Positions 1 through 7,931 of a DNA stretch of 64,000 bases are shown here, one piece after another. The notes beneath the pieces were generated by a model. It saw only the letters and a list, made by a program, of their open reading frames with translations, was not told where the DNA came from and did not search any database. Made by a program: the position numbers and the translations under genes. Origin of the DNA: Nocardia sp. NBC_00403 (GTDB lineage: Bacteria; Actinomycetota; Actinomycetes; Mycobacteriales; Mycobacteriaceae); assembly GCF_036046055.1 (NCBI RefSeq), contig NZ_CP107939.1, forward strand, positions 930,001 to 994,000, read 5' to 3'. How positions within the stretch are numbered: the stretch's first letter is position 1; each line of letters begins with the position of its first letter.

Positions 1-2
1 AG

Positions 3-533
3 GCGGCGCCGAACCTTACCGCCGTTGCGGTCGGTCTCGGGTGGGACCTGCGGTCCACCACCGGCACCGACTTCGACCTCGATGCCAGCGCCATCGCGAC
101 CGGTGCGGACAAGAAGGTGCTGTCGGACCAGCACTTCGTGTTTTTCAACAACCTCAAGTCCCCCGAAGGCGCCATCGAGCACACCGGTGACAACAAGACC
201 GGTGAGGGCGAGGGCGACGACGAGGTGATCAACGTCGACCTGGCGGCCACCCCGCCGACGATCGAGAGCATCTTCTTCCCGGTTTCGATCTACGACGCGG
301 ACGGCCGTCAGCAGTCCTTCGGTCAGGTGCGCAACGCCTACATTCGCGTCGTCGACCGCAGCAACGGCTCCGAATTGGCCCGCTACGACCTCACCGAGGA
401 CGCCTCCACCGAGACCGCCATGGTCTTCGGTGAGCTGTACCGCAACGGGGCCGAGTGGAAGTTCCGCGCCATCGGCCAGGGCTACGCTTCGGGTCTGGCC
501 GGTATCGCCCGCGATTACGGCGTGAACGTCTAA
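3..533 (+). CDS. terD: TerD family stress/tellurium-resistance protein (5' truncated by window)
   Basis: The open frame enters from the left edge and ends at TAA 531-533, giving about 176 residues of C-terminal sequence. The visible part has TerD-family hallmarks: VGLGWD near the start, the FDLDASA segment, FFNNLKSP, an acidic GEGEGDDE stretch, the VNVDL strand, and the closing GLAGIARDYGVNV tail. TerD proteins are small cytosolic calcium-binding beta-sandwich proteins of the Ter stress system. A TerC-like membrane protein and a TerA-like protein follow on the same strand, which supports a ter-type gene group. Family assignment is firm; the start codon lies outside the window, and resistance to tellurite itself is not shown. 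Confidence 0.9.
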   Translation, partial: AAPNLTAVAVGLGWDLRSTTGTDFDLDASAIATGADKKVLSDQHFVFFNNLKSPEGAIEHTGDNKTGEGEGDDEVINVDLAATPPTIESIFFPVSIYDADGRQQSFGQVRNAYIRVVDRSNGSELARYDLTEDASTETAMVFGELYRNGAEWKFRAIGQGYASGLAGIARDYGVNV

Positions 534-549
534 GCACGACCTTGCTTGT

Positions 550-575
550 CAGGGGGCTCGGCGACGGGCCCCCTG
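550..575 (+). terminator. Stem-loop after terD
   Basis: CAGGGGGC (550-557) pairs perfectly with GCCCCCTG (568-575) around a 10-nt loop, 17 nt after the terD stop codon. There is no T tract, as is common for actinobacterial terminators. It probably ends the terD transcript. Confidence 0.55.
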
Positions 576-682
576 TTCGCGCGACAACGCGCCGAGACGC
601 ACGCAACACCGTTGGACAACCGCCGATTCAGCAGCCACGCTGGAACTAGCCGTCACCAACCCGGTCTCTTCATTCACACGTG

Positions 683-700
683 CTCGGACGAAAGTCCGAG
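683..700 (+). promoter_or_regulatory. GNRA-tetraloop hairpin in the leader of the TerC-like gene
   Basis: CTCGGAC-GAAA-GTCCGAG is a perfect 7-bp stem closed by a GAAA tetraloop, ending 10 nt before the AGGAAAGG ribosome binding site of the GTG at 725. It has no T tract and lies too close to the start to be an ordinary terminator, so it may act as an mRNA structure near the ribosome binding site. Function is inferred only. Confidence 0.35.
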
Positions 701-724
701 TCGCCGCATAGGAAAGGTCCCCGC

Positions 725-1828
725 GTGGTCCTGCGCATTTTCGGCATGTCCTTCATCGTCACGGTGGTCTCGCTTATCGTGGCGTTCCTGTACGGCGGAC
801 CGACCGCGTTCGCACTCGCCGCGATCCTCGGTATCCTCGAGGTCTCGCTGTCGTTCGACAACGCGGTCATCAATGCGACTGTGCTGGAACGAATGAGCGA
901 GTTCTGGCAGAAGATCTTCCTCACCATCGGTGTGGTGATCGCGGTGTTCGGTATGCGCCTGGTCTTCCCGCTGGCGATCGTGTGGATCACCGCGGGCCTC
1001 GACCCGGTGAAGGCCTTCGATCTGGCGCTGAACCCGCCCGCCGACGACGCCGCGACCTTCCCGGACGGCAGCAAGAGCTATGAGACGTTGCTCACCGACG
1101 CACACCCGCAGATCGCCGCGTTCGGCGGCATGTTCCTGCTGCTGCTGTTCCTGAACTTCATCTTCGAGGAACGCGACATCACCTGGCTGTCCTGGCTGGA
1201 GCGGCCGCTGGCCCGGCTCGGCAAGCTCGACATGCTCTCGGTGGTCGTCTCCGGTGTCGCACTGATCCTGACCGCGGAGTTCATCGCAACCGAAGAAGAG
1301 CGCGCCACCGTCCTGCTCGCCGGCTTGCTCGGCATGCTCACCTACATCGTGGTGGACGGACTCGGCTCGATGTTCCACACCGAGGAGGAGGACACCGACG
1401 GTCCTTCGGAACTCGCCAAGGCCGCGGGCAAGGCCGGGTTCTTCCTGTTCCTGTACCTGGAAGTGCTCGACGCGTCGTTCTCCTTCGACGGCGTGATCGG
1501 CGCCTTCGCCATCACCTCCGACCCGATCATCATCGCGCTCGGCCTCGGCCTGATCGGCGCCATGTTCGTCCGCTCCATCACGGTCTACCTGGTGCGCAAG
1601 GGCACGCTCTCGGAGTACGTGTATCTGGAGCACGGCGCACACTGGGCGATCGGTGCGCTGGCCATCATCCTGATGGTCTCGATCGGCGTACACATCAACG
1701 ACCTCGTCACCGGCCTTGTCGGTGTCGCGTTCATCGGTGCTGCCTTCATCACCAGCATCGTTCGCAACGGTCGCGAGGATGATGCCGAAGAAGTGAAGAG
1801 CGAACGGGAACCGACGCCGGTAGGCTGA
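725..1828 (+). CDS. TerC/DUF475 family integral membrane protein
   Basis: A 367-residue polytopic membrane protein. It has the paired acidic membrane motifs of the TerC/DUF475 group: EVSLSFDNAVINA near residue 38 and EVLDASFSFDGVIGAFAIT in the second half, each in a hydrophobic helix and suited to metal coordination. About nine hydrophobic segments are visible, followed by a charged C-terminal tail. TerC relatives are linked to tellurite resistance and metal (manganese) homeostasis. I chose GTG 725 because AGGAAAGG at 710-717 sits 7 nt upstream; an earlier in-frame ATG at 680 overlaps the leader hairpin. It lies between TerD and TerA-like genes, a typical ter context. The transported ion is not shown by the sequence. 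Confidence 0.85.
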   Translation: MVLRIFGMSFIVTVVSLIVAFLYGGPTAFALAAILGILEVSLSFDNAVINATVLERMSEFWQKIFLTIGVVIAVFGMRLVFPLAIVWITAGLDPVKAFDLALNPPADDAATFPDGSKSYETLLTDAHPQIAAFGGMFLLLLFLNFIFEERDITWLSWLERPLARLGKLDMLSVVVSGVALILTAEFIATEEERATVLLAGLLGMLTYIVVDGLGSMFHTEEEDTDGPSELAKAAGKAGFFLFLYLEVLDASFSFDGVIGAFAITSDPIIIALGLGLIGAMFVRSITVYLVRKGTLSEYVYLEHGAHWAIGALAIILMVSIGVHINDLVTGLVGVAFIGAAFITSIVRNGREDDAEEVKSEREPTPVG

Positions 1829-1855
1829 CATTCGGCAGACAGTCGACGAACTTCG

Positions 1856-1894
1856 AGCGGCAATGGCTGTATTTCAGCCATTGCCGCTTTCTTT
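1856..1894 (+). terminator. Strong rho-independent terminator after the TerC-like gene
   Basis: A perfect 13-bp stem (1856-1868 with 1876-1888) with a 7-nt loop is followed by TTCTTT. It starts 27 nt after the TerC-like stop and ends only 24 nt before the TerA-like ATG at 1918, leaving no room for a normal promoter between them. It may therefore act as an internal attenuator as well as a terminator. Confidence 0.8.
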
Positions 1895-1917
1895 GTGTAC
1901 GAGGGGGAATCGCTCCG

Positions 1918-2541
1918 ATGGCGAAGGACAACACTCCCGGCGGCGTCAACCAGTCGAAATTGACGCTGTCGAAAGCTACGCCGAGCACCACCCTCGTCAA
2001 ACCCGGTGACCAGCCCGGAGTCATGCGGGTGAACCTGAATTGGACCACCGGTTCGAAGGGTTTCTTCCGCAAGTCCAAGCCTGTCGAGCTGAAGCTCGGT
2101 TGCCTCTATGAGCTGTCCAACGGGGCCAAAGGTGTGATTGCGGCTATCGGAAACAATTTCGGCGCACTGGATTCCGAGCCGCACATCGTCCTCGACGGCG
2201 ACGATCGCAGCGATGCGGCGAACGCCGGCGCGAACCTGCACATCGATCTTGCGAGGCCAGAACTGTTTCGACGCGTCCTGATCTTCGCCGCCGGCTCCGA
2301 CGGCGTGCCGAACTGGGCCGCCGCCAATGGCGTTGTCACCCTGTTCCCCACATCCGGCCCGCAGATCGAGGTTCGCCTCGACGCCCCGGTGCGAGGCGCC
2401 GACTCGTGTGCTGTTGCGCTGCTGCAGCATCAGGGCACCGGCATCACTGTGCACCGGGAGGTCCACTATGTCGAGGGCGCCCAGCGCGCCATCGACGAGG
2501 CTTACCGGTGGGGCATGGACTGGCACAGCGCGAGCACGTAG
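1918..2541 (+). CDS. TerA-like tellurium-resistance/stress protein
   Basis: 207 residues. After a 35-residue lysine-rich leader comes a TerD-superfamily fold of the TerA kind: VNLNWTTGSKGF, a LGCLYELSNGAKGVIAAIG segment, IVLDGDDRSD with conserved acidic calcium-site residues, RRVLIFAAGSDGVPNW, and the C-terminal YRWGMDWHSA. TerA proteins are cytosolic stress proteins of the Ter system. ATG 1918 has GAGGGGGA at 1901-1908 as ribosome binding site. The gene is on the same strand as the TerC-like gene but behind a strong hairpin, so its expression may depend on read-through. It ends one nucleotide before the stop codon of the convergent DMT transporter. Confidence 0.8.
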   Translation: MAKDNTPGGVNQSKLTLSKATPSTTLVKPGDQPGVMRVNLNWTTGSKGFFRKSKPVELKLGCLYELSNGAKGVIAAIGNNFGALDSEPHIVLDGDDRSDAANAGANLHIDLARPELFRRVLIFAAGSDGVPNWAAANGVVTLFPTSGPQIEVRLDAPVRGADSCAVALLQHQGTGITVHREVHYVEGAQRAIDEAYRWGMDWHSAST

Positions 2542-2542
2542 C

Positions 2543-3442
2543 TCAGCGCGCCCCCACCGCCACCACGCGCGGCTGTTCGACCGCGGCAACAGGTCGCCGC
2601 GACGCGAGCACCATGCCGATCACGCCGACCGCGAGTCCGGCAACGGTCAAGGGCCGCAACGGTTGATCGACCAGCAGCCACGCGAGGGTCGCGGTCACCA
2701 CCGGCGTCGCGAAGAACAGTCGGCCGACCCGGGTCGCATCCCAGCGCTGCAGCATGTGGTTCAGCAGCAGGAACGCGACCATCGAGTTCATGAACACCAT
2801 CCAGGCCAGTGATTGCGCGAAGCGGCCCATATCCCAGATATGCAGTTGCCCACTGGCCCAAGCCGATACACCCGCGATCGGCGCGCTCGCCACCACGTGC
2901 ACGGCGGTCGCTGCGCGTGGATCAACCTGCGGGACGAACCGTTTCTGATACACCGTCCCGATGCTCAGGCCGAGCAATCCGACCACGCACAACAGTAGCC
3001 CGACCATCGACATGGCCGACTGGTCCAGCACGGCCAACCCCACACCGACGCCGCCGATCCCGAAGCCGAACCACTGCCGCACCGTGACGGTTTCGCCGAT
3101 GAACCCGGCGAACAACGCGATGACCACCGGATTCAACCCCTGCACCAGCGCGATCACAGCACCCGAAACATGGTGGCTCATCGCGGTATAGAACGCACCG
3201 AACTGCACGATCTGCATCAGCAGACCCGCAACGACCACATGCCGGAGCTCGGCACCCTGTGGCCATCGCGCCCCCACCGCTCGCGCGTACAGCGCGAGCA
3301 ACAGGCCCGCGATGGCGAACCGCCCGAACAACACCATCAGCGGCGGCGCGGCGCCGACTCCGATGATCCCCGCGATGAACGCACTGCTCCACAGCACAAC
3401 AAAGAGCGGCTGCATGGCCACCGTCGCGATGCGATCTTTCAC
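2543..3442 (-). CDS. EamA/DMT family exporter
   Basis: A 299-residue protein with about ten hydrophobic helices and the repeated EamA domain: SSAFIAGIIGVGAAPP in the first half and ATPVVTATLAWLLVDQPL near residue 255 in the second, the usual signature of drug/metabolite transporters. It should sit in the cytoplasmic membrane and export a small metabolite or drug; the substrate cannot be read from sequence. Start GTG 3442 has GGGAGGA a few bases upstream. It is divergent from the CGNR-domain regulator across an 83-bp gap with two similar dyads, so the regulator very likely controls it. Confidence 0.85.
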   Translation of the reverse strand: MKDRIATVAMQPLFVVLWSSAFIAGIIGVGAAPPLMVLFGRFAIAGLLLALYARAVGARWPQGAELRHVVVAGLLMQIVQFGAFYTAMSHHVSGAVIALVQGLNPVVIALFAGFIGETVTVRQWFGFGIGGVGVGLAVLDQSAMSMVGLLLCVVGLLGLSIGTVYQKRFVPQVDPRAATAVHVVASAPIAGVSAWASGQLHIWDMGRFAQSLAWMVFMNSMVAFLLLNHMLQRWDATRVGRLFFATPVVTATLAWLLVDQPLRPLTVAGLAVGVIGMVLASRRPVAAVEQPRVVAVGAR

Positions 3443-3457
3443 GAATCCTCCCGATGC

Positions 3458-3516
3458 AACCGGCTAAAGCGGTTACTACCGTCGCACCTGCTTTACTAAC
3501 CTGTCAAGGCGGTTAC
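3458..3516. promoter_or_regulatory. Two matching AACC-N9-GGTTAC operator-like dyads
   Basis: The short gap between the DMT exporter and the CGNR regulator holds two copies of AACC-N9-GGTTAC, at 3458-3476 and 3498-3516, 40 bp apart (about four helical turns). AACC and GGTT are inverted repeats and the 9-nt spacers also resemble each other (both end in AA-G-C: AAAGC and AAGGC). One copy lies next to each gene. This is the arrangement expected for an autoregulating repressor of a divergent pair. Confidence 0.65.
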
Positions 3517-3525
3517 CATGAAAGG

Positions 3526-4065
3526 GTGTTCGCCTTCGTAAGCGGTAACCTCGCCCTGGACTTCGCAGGCACGGTCAAAGCCCGAGCCACGACGTTCGAC
3601 GACTACCTCCGGACACCGGCCGACCTCGACGAATGGCTCGTCGCCGCCGATCTGCTCGACGGCGAACCACACTGCGACACAGCGATATTCGACCGTGCCG
3701 TGCGCCTGCGCGAAGCCGCCTACCGACTGGCCCTTGCCGCCGCCGAGGATGAACCGTTCGCCGAGACCGACCGCGGCATGGTCAACGAGCTGGCAGTCGG
3801 CGAACTGCCCCGTCTGACACTGCAATCCGATGCCACGTTGATCCGCACCGGAACTCCCGAGGCCGCCATCACGGCCATCGCCCGTGCCGCCGTCGAAATG
3901 CTCGGTGGACCCGAGCGGCAGCTGATCAAGGCATGCGGCCGCCCCGTGTGCACCCGCCTCTACGTGGACACCTCACGCGGCAAGTCGCGCCGCTGGTGCG
4001 ATATGACCCAGTGCGGCAATCGCGCCAAGAGCGCCGCATTCCGCGCCAGACACGCCGCGGACTGA
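3526..4065 (+). CDS. CGNR zinc-finger/ABATE-domain transcriptional regulator
   Basis: 179 residues. The N-terminal part (FVSGNLALDFAGTV, then helices) matches the ABATE (putative stress-responsive ligand-binding) domain; the C-terminus carries the CGNR zinc finger: C-GRPVC-TRLY, SRGKSRRWCDM and the signature CGNR followed by K-AAFRARH. Such proteins are DNA-binding regulators often placed next to a transporter. GTG 3526 gives the family N-terminus; the frame is open further upstream, but that DNA holds the operator-like dyads. It is divergent from the DMT exporter, its probable target. Confidence 0.85.
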   Translation: MFAFVSGNLALDFAGTVKARATTFDDYLRTPADLDEWLVAADLLDGEPHCDTAIFDRAVRLREAAYRLALAAAEDEPFAETDRGMVNELAVGELPRLTLQSDATLIRTGTPEAAITAIARAAVEMLGGPERQLIKACGRPVCTRLYVDTSRGKSRRWCDMTQCGNRAKSAAFRARHAAD

Positions 4066-4091
4066 GCAAACCCACCCGACTGCCCAACTAG

Positions 4092-4553
4092 GCGGCTGCC
4101 TCGCCTTCGCTCGACCCGGCGCGGCTATCGGCGGACCGCGTCCGACAGTGCCATTAAGCGGCTGCCTCGCCTTCGCTCGACCCGGCGCGACTGTCAGCGG
4201 ACCGCGTCCGACAGTGCCATTAAGCGGCTGCCTCGCCTTCGCTCGACCCGGCGCGGCTATCGGCGGACCGCGTCCGACAGTGCCATTAAGCGGCTGCCTC
4301 GCCTTCGCTCGACCCGGCGCGGCTATCGGCGGACCGCGTCCGACAGTGCCATTAAGCGGCTGCCTCGCCTTCGCTCGACCCGGCGCGGCTATCGGCGGAC
4401 CGCGTCCGACAGTGCCATTAAGCGGCTGCCTCGCCTTCGCTCGACCCGGCGCGACTGTCGGCGGACTGCGCCCGACAGTGCCATTAAGCGGCTGCCTCGC
4501 CTTCGCTCGACCCGGCGCGACTGTCGGCGGACTGCGCCCGACAGTGCCATTAA
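4092..4553. repeat. Seven-copy 66-bp tandem repeat (VNTR-like)
   Basis: Seven head-to-tail units of exactly 66 bp begin at 4092, 4158, 4224, 4290, 4356, 4422 and 4488, each starting GCGGCTGCCTCGCCTTCG. Units 3-5 look identical to one another, and units 6-7 share a variant second half. Each unit contains a dyad, perfect in units 6-7 (ACTGTCGG-N10-CCGACAGT). The array fills the gap between the CGNR gene and the convergent GT87 gene; its last bases supply the TAA stop of the GT87 gene. Because 66 is a multiple of three, one frame reads through as a 22-residue repeat, which I do not think is a real protein. Confidence 0.9.
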
Positions 4554-5941
4554 GCCACCGGCACCAAGTCGCCGCGGTCCAAACGCGAGATCGGCGGTGG
4601 CGCAGGTCGGAACCCGCGCGGCAGCGCCCGCGCGAACAGGAAGAAGAACACTACGAGCAGAACGGCGCGACCCCAGACACCGAACTGGACCACGTTCTCC
4701 ATCAGATCCACCGAGGTGCCGGAACCGATCGAATAGAAGTATCGGAACACCCCGATGCCGATAGCCGCGTCGGCCACCAGGTACGCGCCGATCGCCGACC
4801 ACGGCACTTCGAGCAACACCAGGAACGGAACAAGCCACAACGTGTACTGCGGCGAATGCACCTTGTGGAACAACAGGAATCCACACAGCATCGCGCCGCT
4901 GACCCCGATCCACGGGAAGGCGCCGGTCCTGGTGAATCGCTTCCAGCCCAACCACATCGCGAGCGCGAAGGACGCGAGCACCAGGGTGGGCGAGGCGATC
5001 GACACCGCATGCTGAAAGGCCGTCTCGCTGTCGGCGTCCTGCCCGAACAGCTGCCGAAGTCCCCAGTACCAAATGGAATTCGTGGTGATATCGGCCTGAC
5101 GCAACTGCTGGAAGGTGATCGACGCCCGCCAGCCCTCGTAACCGGCGAGTGCGAAAGGCAGATTCACCGCCACCACGGTGCCGACGGCAGCGGCAGCCGC
5201 CATCAATGCGCCGCGCACATCGAGCCGCGCCGGCTCGAGATCTGCCACCTCGCGCCGGCCACCGGTGAGCACATAGGCCAGCAACGGCAGCACGAAGATG
5301 CCCGGGTACAGCTTGAAACAGAAGCCGACGCCGAGCAGTACCGCGGCGAGTATTCCCCTGGTGCGCAATGAATATCGGGTCATCGCGGTGACCACGTACA
5401 CGGCAGCCACCGCCGTGCACACCACGGGGAGCTCCCAGTTGTGGAATGCGTACAGTACCAACGGCGGCCCCGCCGCCCACAGCAGCGCCGCACGTCCGGA
5501 CAGTCGAACGAGCAACCACGCGGTCAGCAGCGCGAACGGCGCCAGCAGCAGCGCGGAGTGCAGCAGAAATTCGGCGTCATTGTGGGCTCCGACCGCACCG
5601 AGCCACATCAGCACACCGCTGAGCACCGGATATTCGACCGCACCCCCGGTCAGCATGCCGTCCTCGGTGATGCCGCCGTCGATATACGGAAAAACATGGT
5701 TGTCGATGTCGCGCCCGAGCCACAGGAACTGGATATCGGAATAACAGACATCCGAATCCTTGAGCACGTCGAACACCGAGCTGCGACCGTCCTCGGCAAA
5801 CGGTGCACCCGCACAGCGCGCCTTGTTCAGGTAGGCGAGCGCCAGCGTGAGCCCGCACAGCAACACCACCACGGCGGAGAGCGCCGCAGTGCGCGTCACA
5901 CGGCCTGCGATCCTGTCGCTGGCGGCCAGTCCGGTCGGCAT
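4550..5941 (-). CDS. GT87 (DUF2029) family integral membrane glycosyltransferase
   Basis: A 463-residue membrane protein with about ten hydrophobic helices. Features of the GT87 alpha-mannosyltransferase-like family are visible: an early extracytoplasmic loop with DSDVCYSDIQFLW, GGAVEYPVLSG, FKLYPGIFVLP in the middle, and KVHSPQYTLWLVPF near residue 370. Members use polyprenyl-phosphate mannose to glycosylate envelope lipids. ATG 5941 has AGGGTGG just upstream; a GTG at 5950 is also possible. In mycobacteria a related membrane protein lies next to rpsF; here it is divergent from rpsF. Its stop codon is the first part of the 66-bp repeat array. Confidence 0.8.
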   Translation of the reverse strand: MPTGLAASDRIAGRVTRTAALSAVVVLLCGLTLALAYLNKARCAGAPFAEDGRSSVFDVLKDSDVCYSDIQFLWLGRDIDNHVFPYIDGGITEDGMLTGGAVEYPVLSGVLMWLGAVGAHNDAEFLLHSALLLAPFALLTAWLLVRLSGRAALLWAAGPPLVLYAFHNWELPVVCTAVAAVYVVTAMTRYSLRTRGILAAVLLGVGFCFKLYPGIFVLPLLAYVLTGGRREVADLEPARLDVRGALMAAAAAVGTVVAVNLPFALAGYEGWRASITFQQLRQADITTNSIWYWGLRQLFGQDADSETAFQHAVSIASPTLVLASFALAMWLGWKRFTRTGAFPWIGVSGAMLCGFLLFHKVHSPQYTLWLVPFLVLLEVPWSAIGAYLVADAAIGIGVFRYFYSIGSGTSVDLMENVVQFGVWGRAVLLVVFFFLFARALPRGFRPAPPPISRLDRGDLVPVA

Positions 5942-6080
5942 GACGACCACCCTAAGTGGCCGGGCCGGGCCACGTTTGGGTCCCCCGCGGATGCGATCGC
6001 CCGCGCACCACCCACACCAGGGCGAAATCAGCGGGAGCCAGGCAGCTGTGGGGGCGTTTCGGCGCTCAGCAGCTGCTCAT

Positions 6081-6166
6081 GTAGCCTTGTCGGGTTGCTG
6101 ACGCAACGACCCTCCTGCCACGGAAAGTCCGTGGCCGTTTCCTAGTCCACAGGAGGTGATTGGTCC
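6081..6166 (+). promoter_or_regulatory. Structured leader of the rpsF operon
   Basis: Between the divergent GT87 gene and rpsF there are two hairpins: GTTGC-TGAC-GCAAC (6094-6107) and a perfect 7-bp stem GCCACGG/CCGTGGC with a 5-nt loop (6117-6135), followed by AGGAGGTG ahead of the GTG start. rpsF operons in many bacteria carry an mRNA leader bound by the S6:S18 pair for feedback control. That this is such a leader is inferred from position and structure only. Confidence 0.4.
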
Positions 6167-6454
6167 GTGCGTCATTACGAAGTGATGGTTATCCTCGATC
6201 CGAGCCTGGACGAGCGCACCGTAGCCCCGTCCCTGGAGACCATGCTCGGCGTGGTTCGTACCGAAGGCGGCAAGGTCGACAAGGTCGACATCTGGGGCCG
6301 CCGCCGTCTCGCCTATGAAATCGCCAAGCAGGCCGAAGGCATCTACGCGGTGGTCGATCTGACCGCTGAGCCCGCCACGGTCAAGGAACTCGACCGCCAG
6401 CTGGGCCTCAACGAGTCGGTGCTGCGCACCAAGGTTCTGCGCCACGGCAAGTGA
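6167..6454 (+). CDS. rpsF: 30S ribosomal protein bS6
   Basis: 95 residues, with the full bS6 signature: [16 protein letters not shown] at the start, [20 protein letters not shown] in the middle and [13 protein letters not shown] at the end. It binds the central domain of 16S rRNA together with bS18, whose gene lies two positions downstream. The GTG start has a very strong AGGAGGTG ribosome binding site. It is the first gene of rpsF-ssb-rpsR-rplI, all on one strand with gaps of 17-83 nt, ending in one strong terminator. Confidence 0.97.
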   Translation: MRHYEVMVILDPSLDERTVAPSLETMLGVVRTEGGKVDKVDIWGRRRLAYEIAKQAEGIYAVVDLTAEPATVKELDRQLGLNESVLRTKVLRHGK

Positions 6455-6537
6455 CTCTCGATTGCGTCGGAGCCTGTCTCTAGGCTCTAGCGCAACAGCG
6501 AGTGCATTGCGGACTGCAACCGAGCAGGAGGAACCAC

Positions 6538-7089
6538 ATGGCAGGCGACACGGTCATCACCGTCATCGGAAACTTGACGGCCGACCCCGAGCTTCGATTC
6601 ACGCCCGCGGGCGCAGCGGTGGCGAATTTCACCGTCGCTTCGACTCCCCGCGTGTTCGACCGTAATTCGAACGAATGGAAAGACGGCGAAGCGCTCTTCC
6701 TGCGCTGCAACATCTGGCGTGAAGCTGCGGAAAATGTCGCTGAAAGCCTGACCCGTGGTTCCCGCGTCATCGTGAGCGGACGACTGAAGCAGCGCTCCTA
6801 TGAAACCCGCGAGGGTGAGAAGCGCACGGTCGTCGAGCTCGAGGTCGACGAGGTCGGTCCCTCGCTGCGTTACGCCACCGCGAAGGTCGCCAAGGCCAAT
6901 CGCGGCGGCGGCGGTGGCGGCGGATTCGGTTCCGGCGGCAGCGGTGGCGGCGGTGGCAACTTCGCCCCTGCCGGTGGCAGTGGTGGCGGAGGGCGTTCCG
7001 GCGGCGCCGAGGACGACCCTTGGGGCAGCGCACCTGCGGCAGGTTCCTTCGGGGGCAACAGCCGCGTAGACGACGAACCGCCGTTCTGA
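6538..7089 (+). CDS. ssb: Single-stranded DNA-binding protein
   Basis: 183 residues: an N-terminal OB fold ([59 protein letters not shown]), a glycine-rich flexible linker, then the acidic tip DDEPPF that recruits partner proteins. It coats single-stranded DNA in replication and repair. ATG 6538 has AGGAGG at 6526-6531; an upstream in-frame ATG at 6502 would add 12 residues that are not typical of the family. It sits between the genes for bS6 and bS18, the usual bacterial arrangement. Confidence 0.97.
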   Translation: MAGDTVITVIGNLTADPELRFTPAGAAVANFTVASTPRVFDRNSNEWKDGEALFLRCNIWREAAENVAESLTRGSRVIVSGRLKQRSYETREGEKRTVVELEVDEVGPSLRYATAKVAKANRGGGGGGGFGSGGSGGGGGNFAPAGGSGGGGRSGGAEDDPWGSAPAAGSFGGNSRVDDEPPF

Positions 7090-7145
7090 GAACGGCATTC
7101 ATCGGCCCGGATCCACTTGGGCCATCAATGATTACGGAGTAAGAC

Positions 7146-7397
7146 ATGCCTAAAGCGCCAGCGCGCGAGAAGGTGCTGAAGAAGAAGGCTTGCACCTTCT
7201 GCAAGGAAGCCAAGACCGGCACCGTCAATATCGATTACAAGGACACGCAGCTGCTGCGTAAGTACGTCAGTGATCGCGGCAAGATCCGCGCTCGCCGGGT
7301 GACCGGCAACTGCGTGCAGCACCAGCGCGATGTCGCCGTTGCCGTGAAGAACTCGCGTGAGGTTGCACTGCTGCCTTACGTGTCGACGGCTCGCTGA
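7146..7397 (+). CDS. rpsR: 30S ribosomal protein bS18, zinc-ribbon (C+) form
   Basis: 83 residues. The core [26 protein letters not shown] is diagnostic. The protein keeps the cysteines of the zinc-binding C+ form: CTFC near residue 17 and a further Cys with His in GNCVQHQRD. Actinobacteria often have both this form and a cysteine-free, zinc-independent paralogue used under zinc limitation; the C+ gene is normally the one in this operon, as here. It partners with bS6 on the ribosome. Confidence 0.95.
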   Translation: MPKAPAREKVLKKKACTFCKEAKTGTVNIDYKDTQLLRKYVSDRGKIRARRVTGNCVQHQRDVAVAVKNSREVALLPYVSTAR

Positions 7398-7414
7398 GAC
7401 AGGGAGGCATCGCA

Positions 7415-7867
7415 ATGAAGTTGATTCTGACTGCTGATGTGGACAACCTCGGTGCTCCCGGCGACACCGTGGAAGTCAAGGACGGCTACGGCCGCAACTA
7501 CCTGCTGCCCCGCGGCCTGGCGATCGTTGCCAGCCGAGGCGCTCAGAAGCAGGTCGAGGGCATCCGCCGGGCGCAGGACGCCCGCAAGGTGCGCAACCTC
7601 GATCACGCCAACGAGCTGAAGCAGACCATCGAAGGCCTCGAGGCCGTGTCGCTGTCGGTGAAGACCGCGGGCACCGGCAAGCTGTTCGGCTCGGTGACCC
7701 AGGCGGATGTCGCCGCGGCCATCAAGTCGGCGGGCGGCCCTGTTGTCGACAAGCGCAGCATCGAGCTGCCGAAGTCGCACATCAAGTCGACTGGCAAGCA
7801 CGGCGTTGTGGTGCACCTGCACCCCGACGTGATCGCCAAGTTCGACCTTCAGGTCGCCGCGAACTGA
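7415..7867 (+). CDS. rplI: 50S ribosomal protein bL9
   Basis: 150 residues with the N-terminal bL9 motif [33 protein letters not shown], a long connecting helix, and the C-terminal 23S rRNA-binding domain ending [17 protein letters not shown]. It starts 17 nt after rpsR with an AGGGAGG-type ribosome binding site. It is the last gene of the operon, followed by a strong terminator. Confidence 0.97.
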   Translation: MKLILTADVDNLGAPGDTVEVKDGYGRNYLLPRGLAIVASRGAQKQVEGIRRAQDARKVRNLDHANELKQTIEGLEAVSLSVKTAGTGKLFGSVTQADVAAAIKSAGGPVVDKRSIELPKSHIKSTGKHGVVVHLHPDVIAKFDLQVAAN

Positions 7868-7877
7868 GTTCGCTCCG

Positions 7878-7913
7878 AAGGCCACTCTCGTGTTCGGCAC
7901 GAGAGTGGCTTTC
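7878..7913 (+). terminator. Terminator of the rpsF-ssb-rpsR-rplI operon
   Basis: A perfect 12-bp stem GCCACTCTCGTG/CACGAGAGTGGC with a TTCGG loop lies 11 nt after the rplI stop and is followed by TTTC. A clear intrinsic terminator that separates the ribosomal operon from dnaB. Confidence 0.85.
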
Positions 7914-7931
7914 GACTGTAATAGCTAAATG

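Noticed and set aside
674-1831. 385-codon minus-strand frame over the TerC-like gene
   Set aside because: Shadow of a clear membrane protein gene; extremely charged composition and no ribosome binding site.
4092-4553. CRISPR array
   Set aside because: Units are contiguous 66-bp copies without unique spacers, and no cas gene is near.
4148-5371. Long plus-strand frame beginning with a 22-residue repeat (PLSGCLAFARPG...)
   Set aside because: The frame stays open only because the 66-bp repeat is a multiple of three and because it then runs antisense over the GT87 gene. No ribosome binding site and low-complexity antisense composition.
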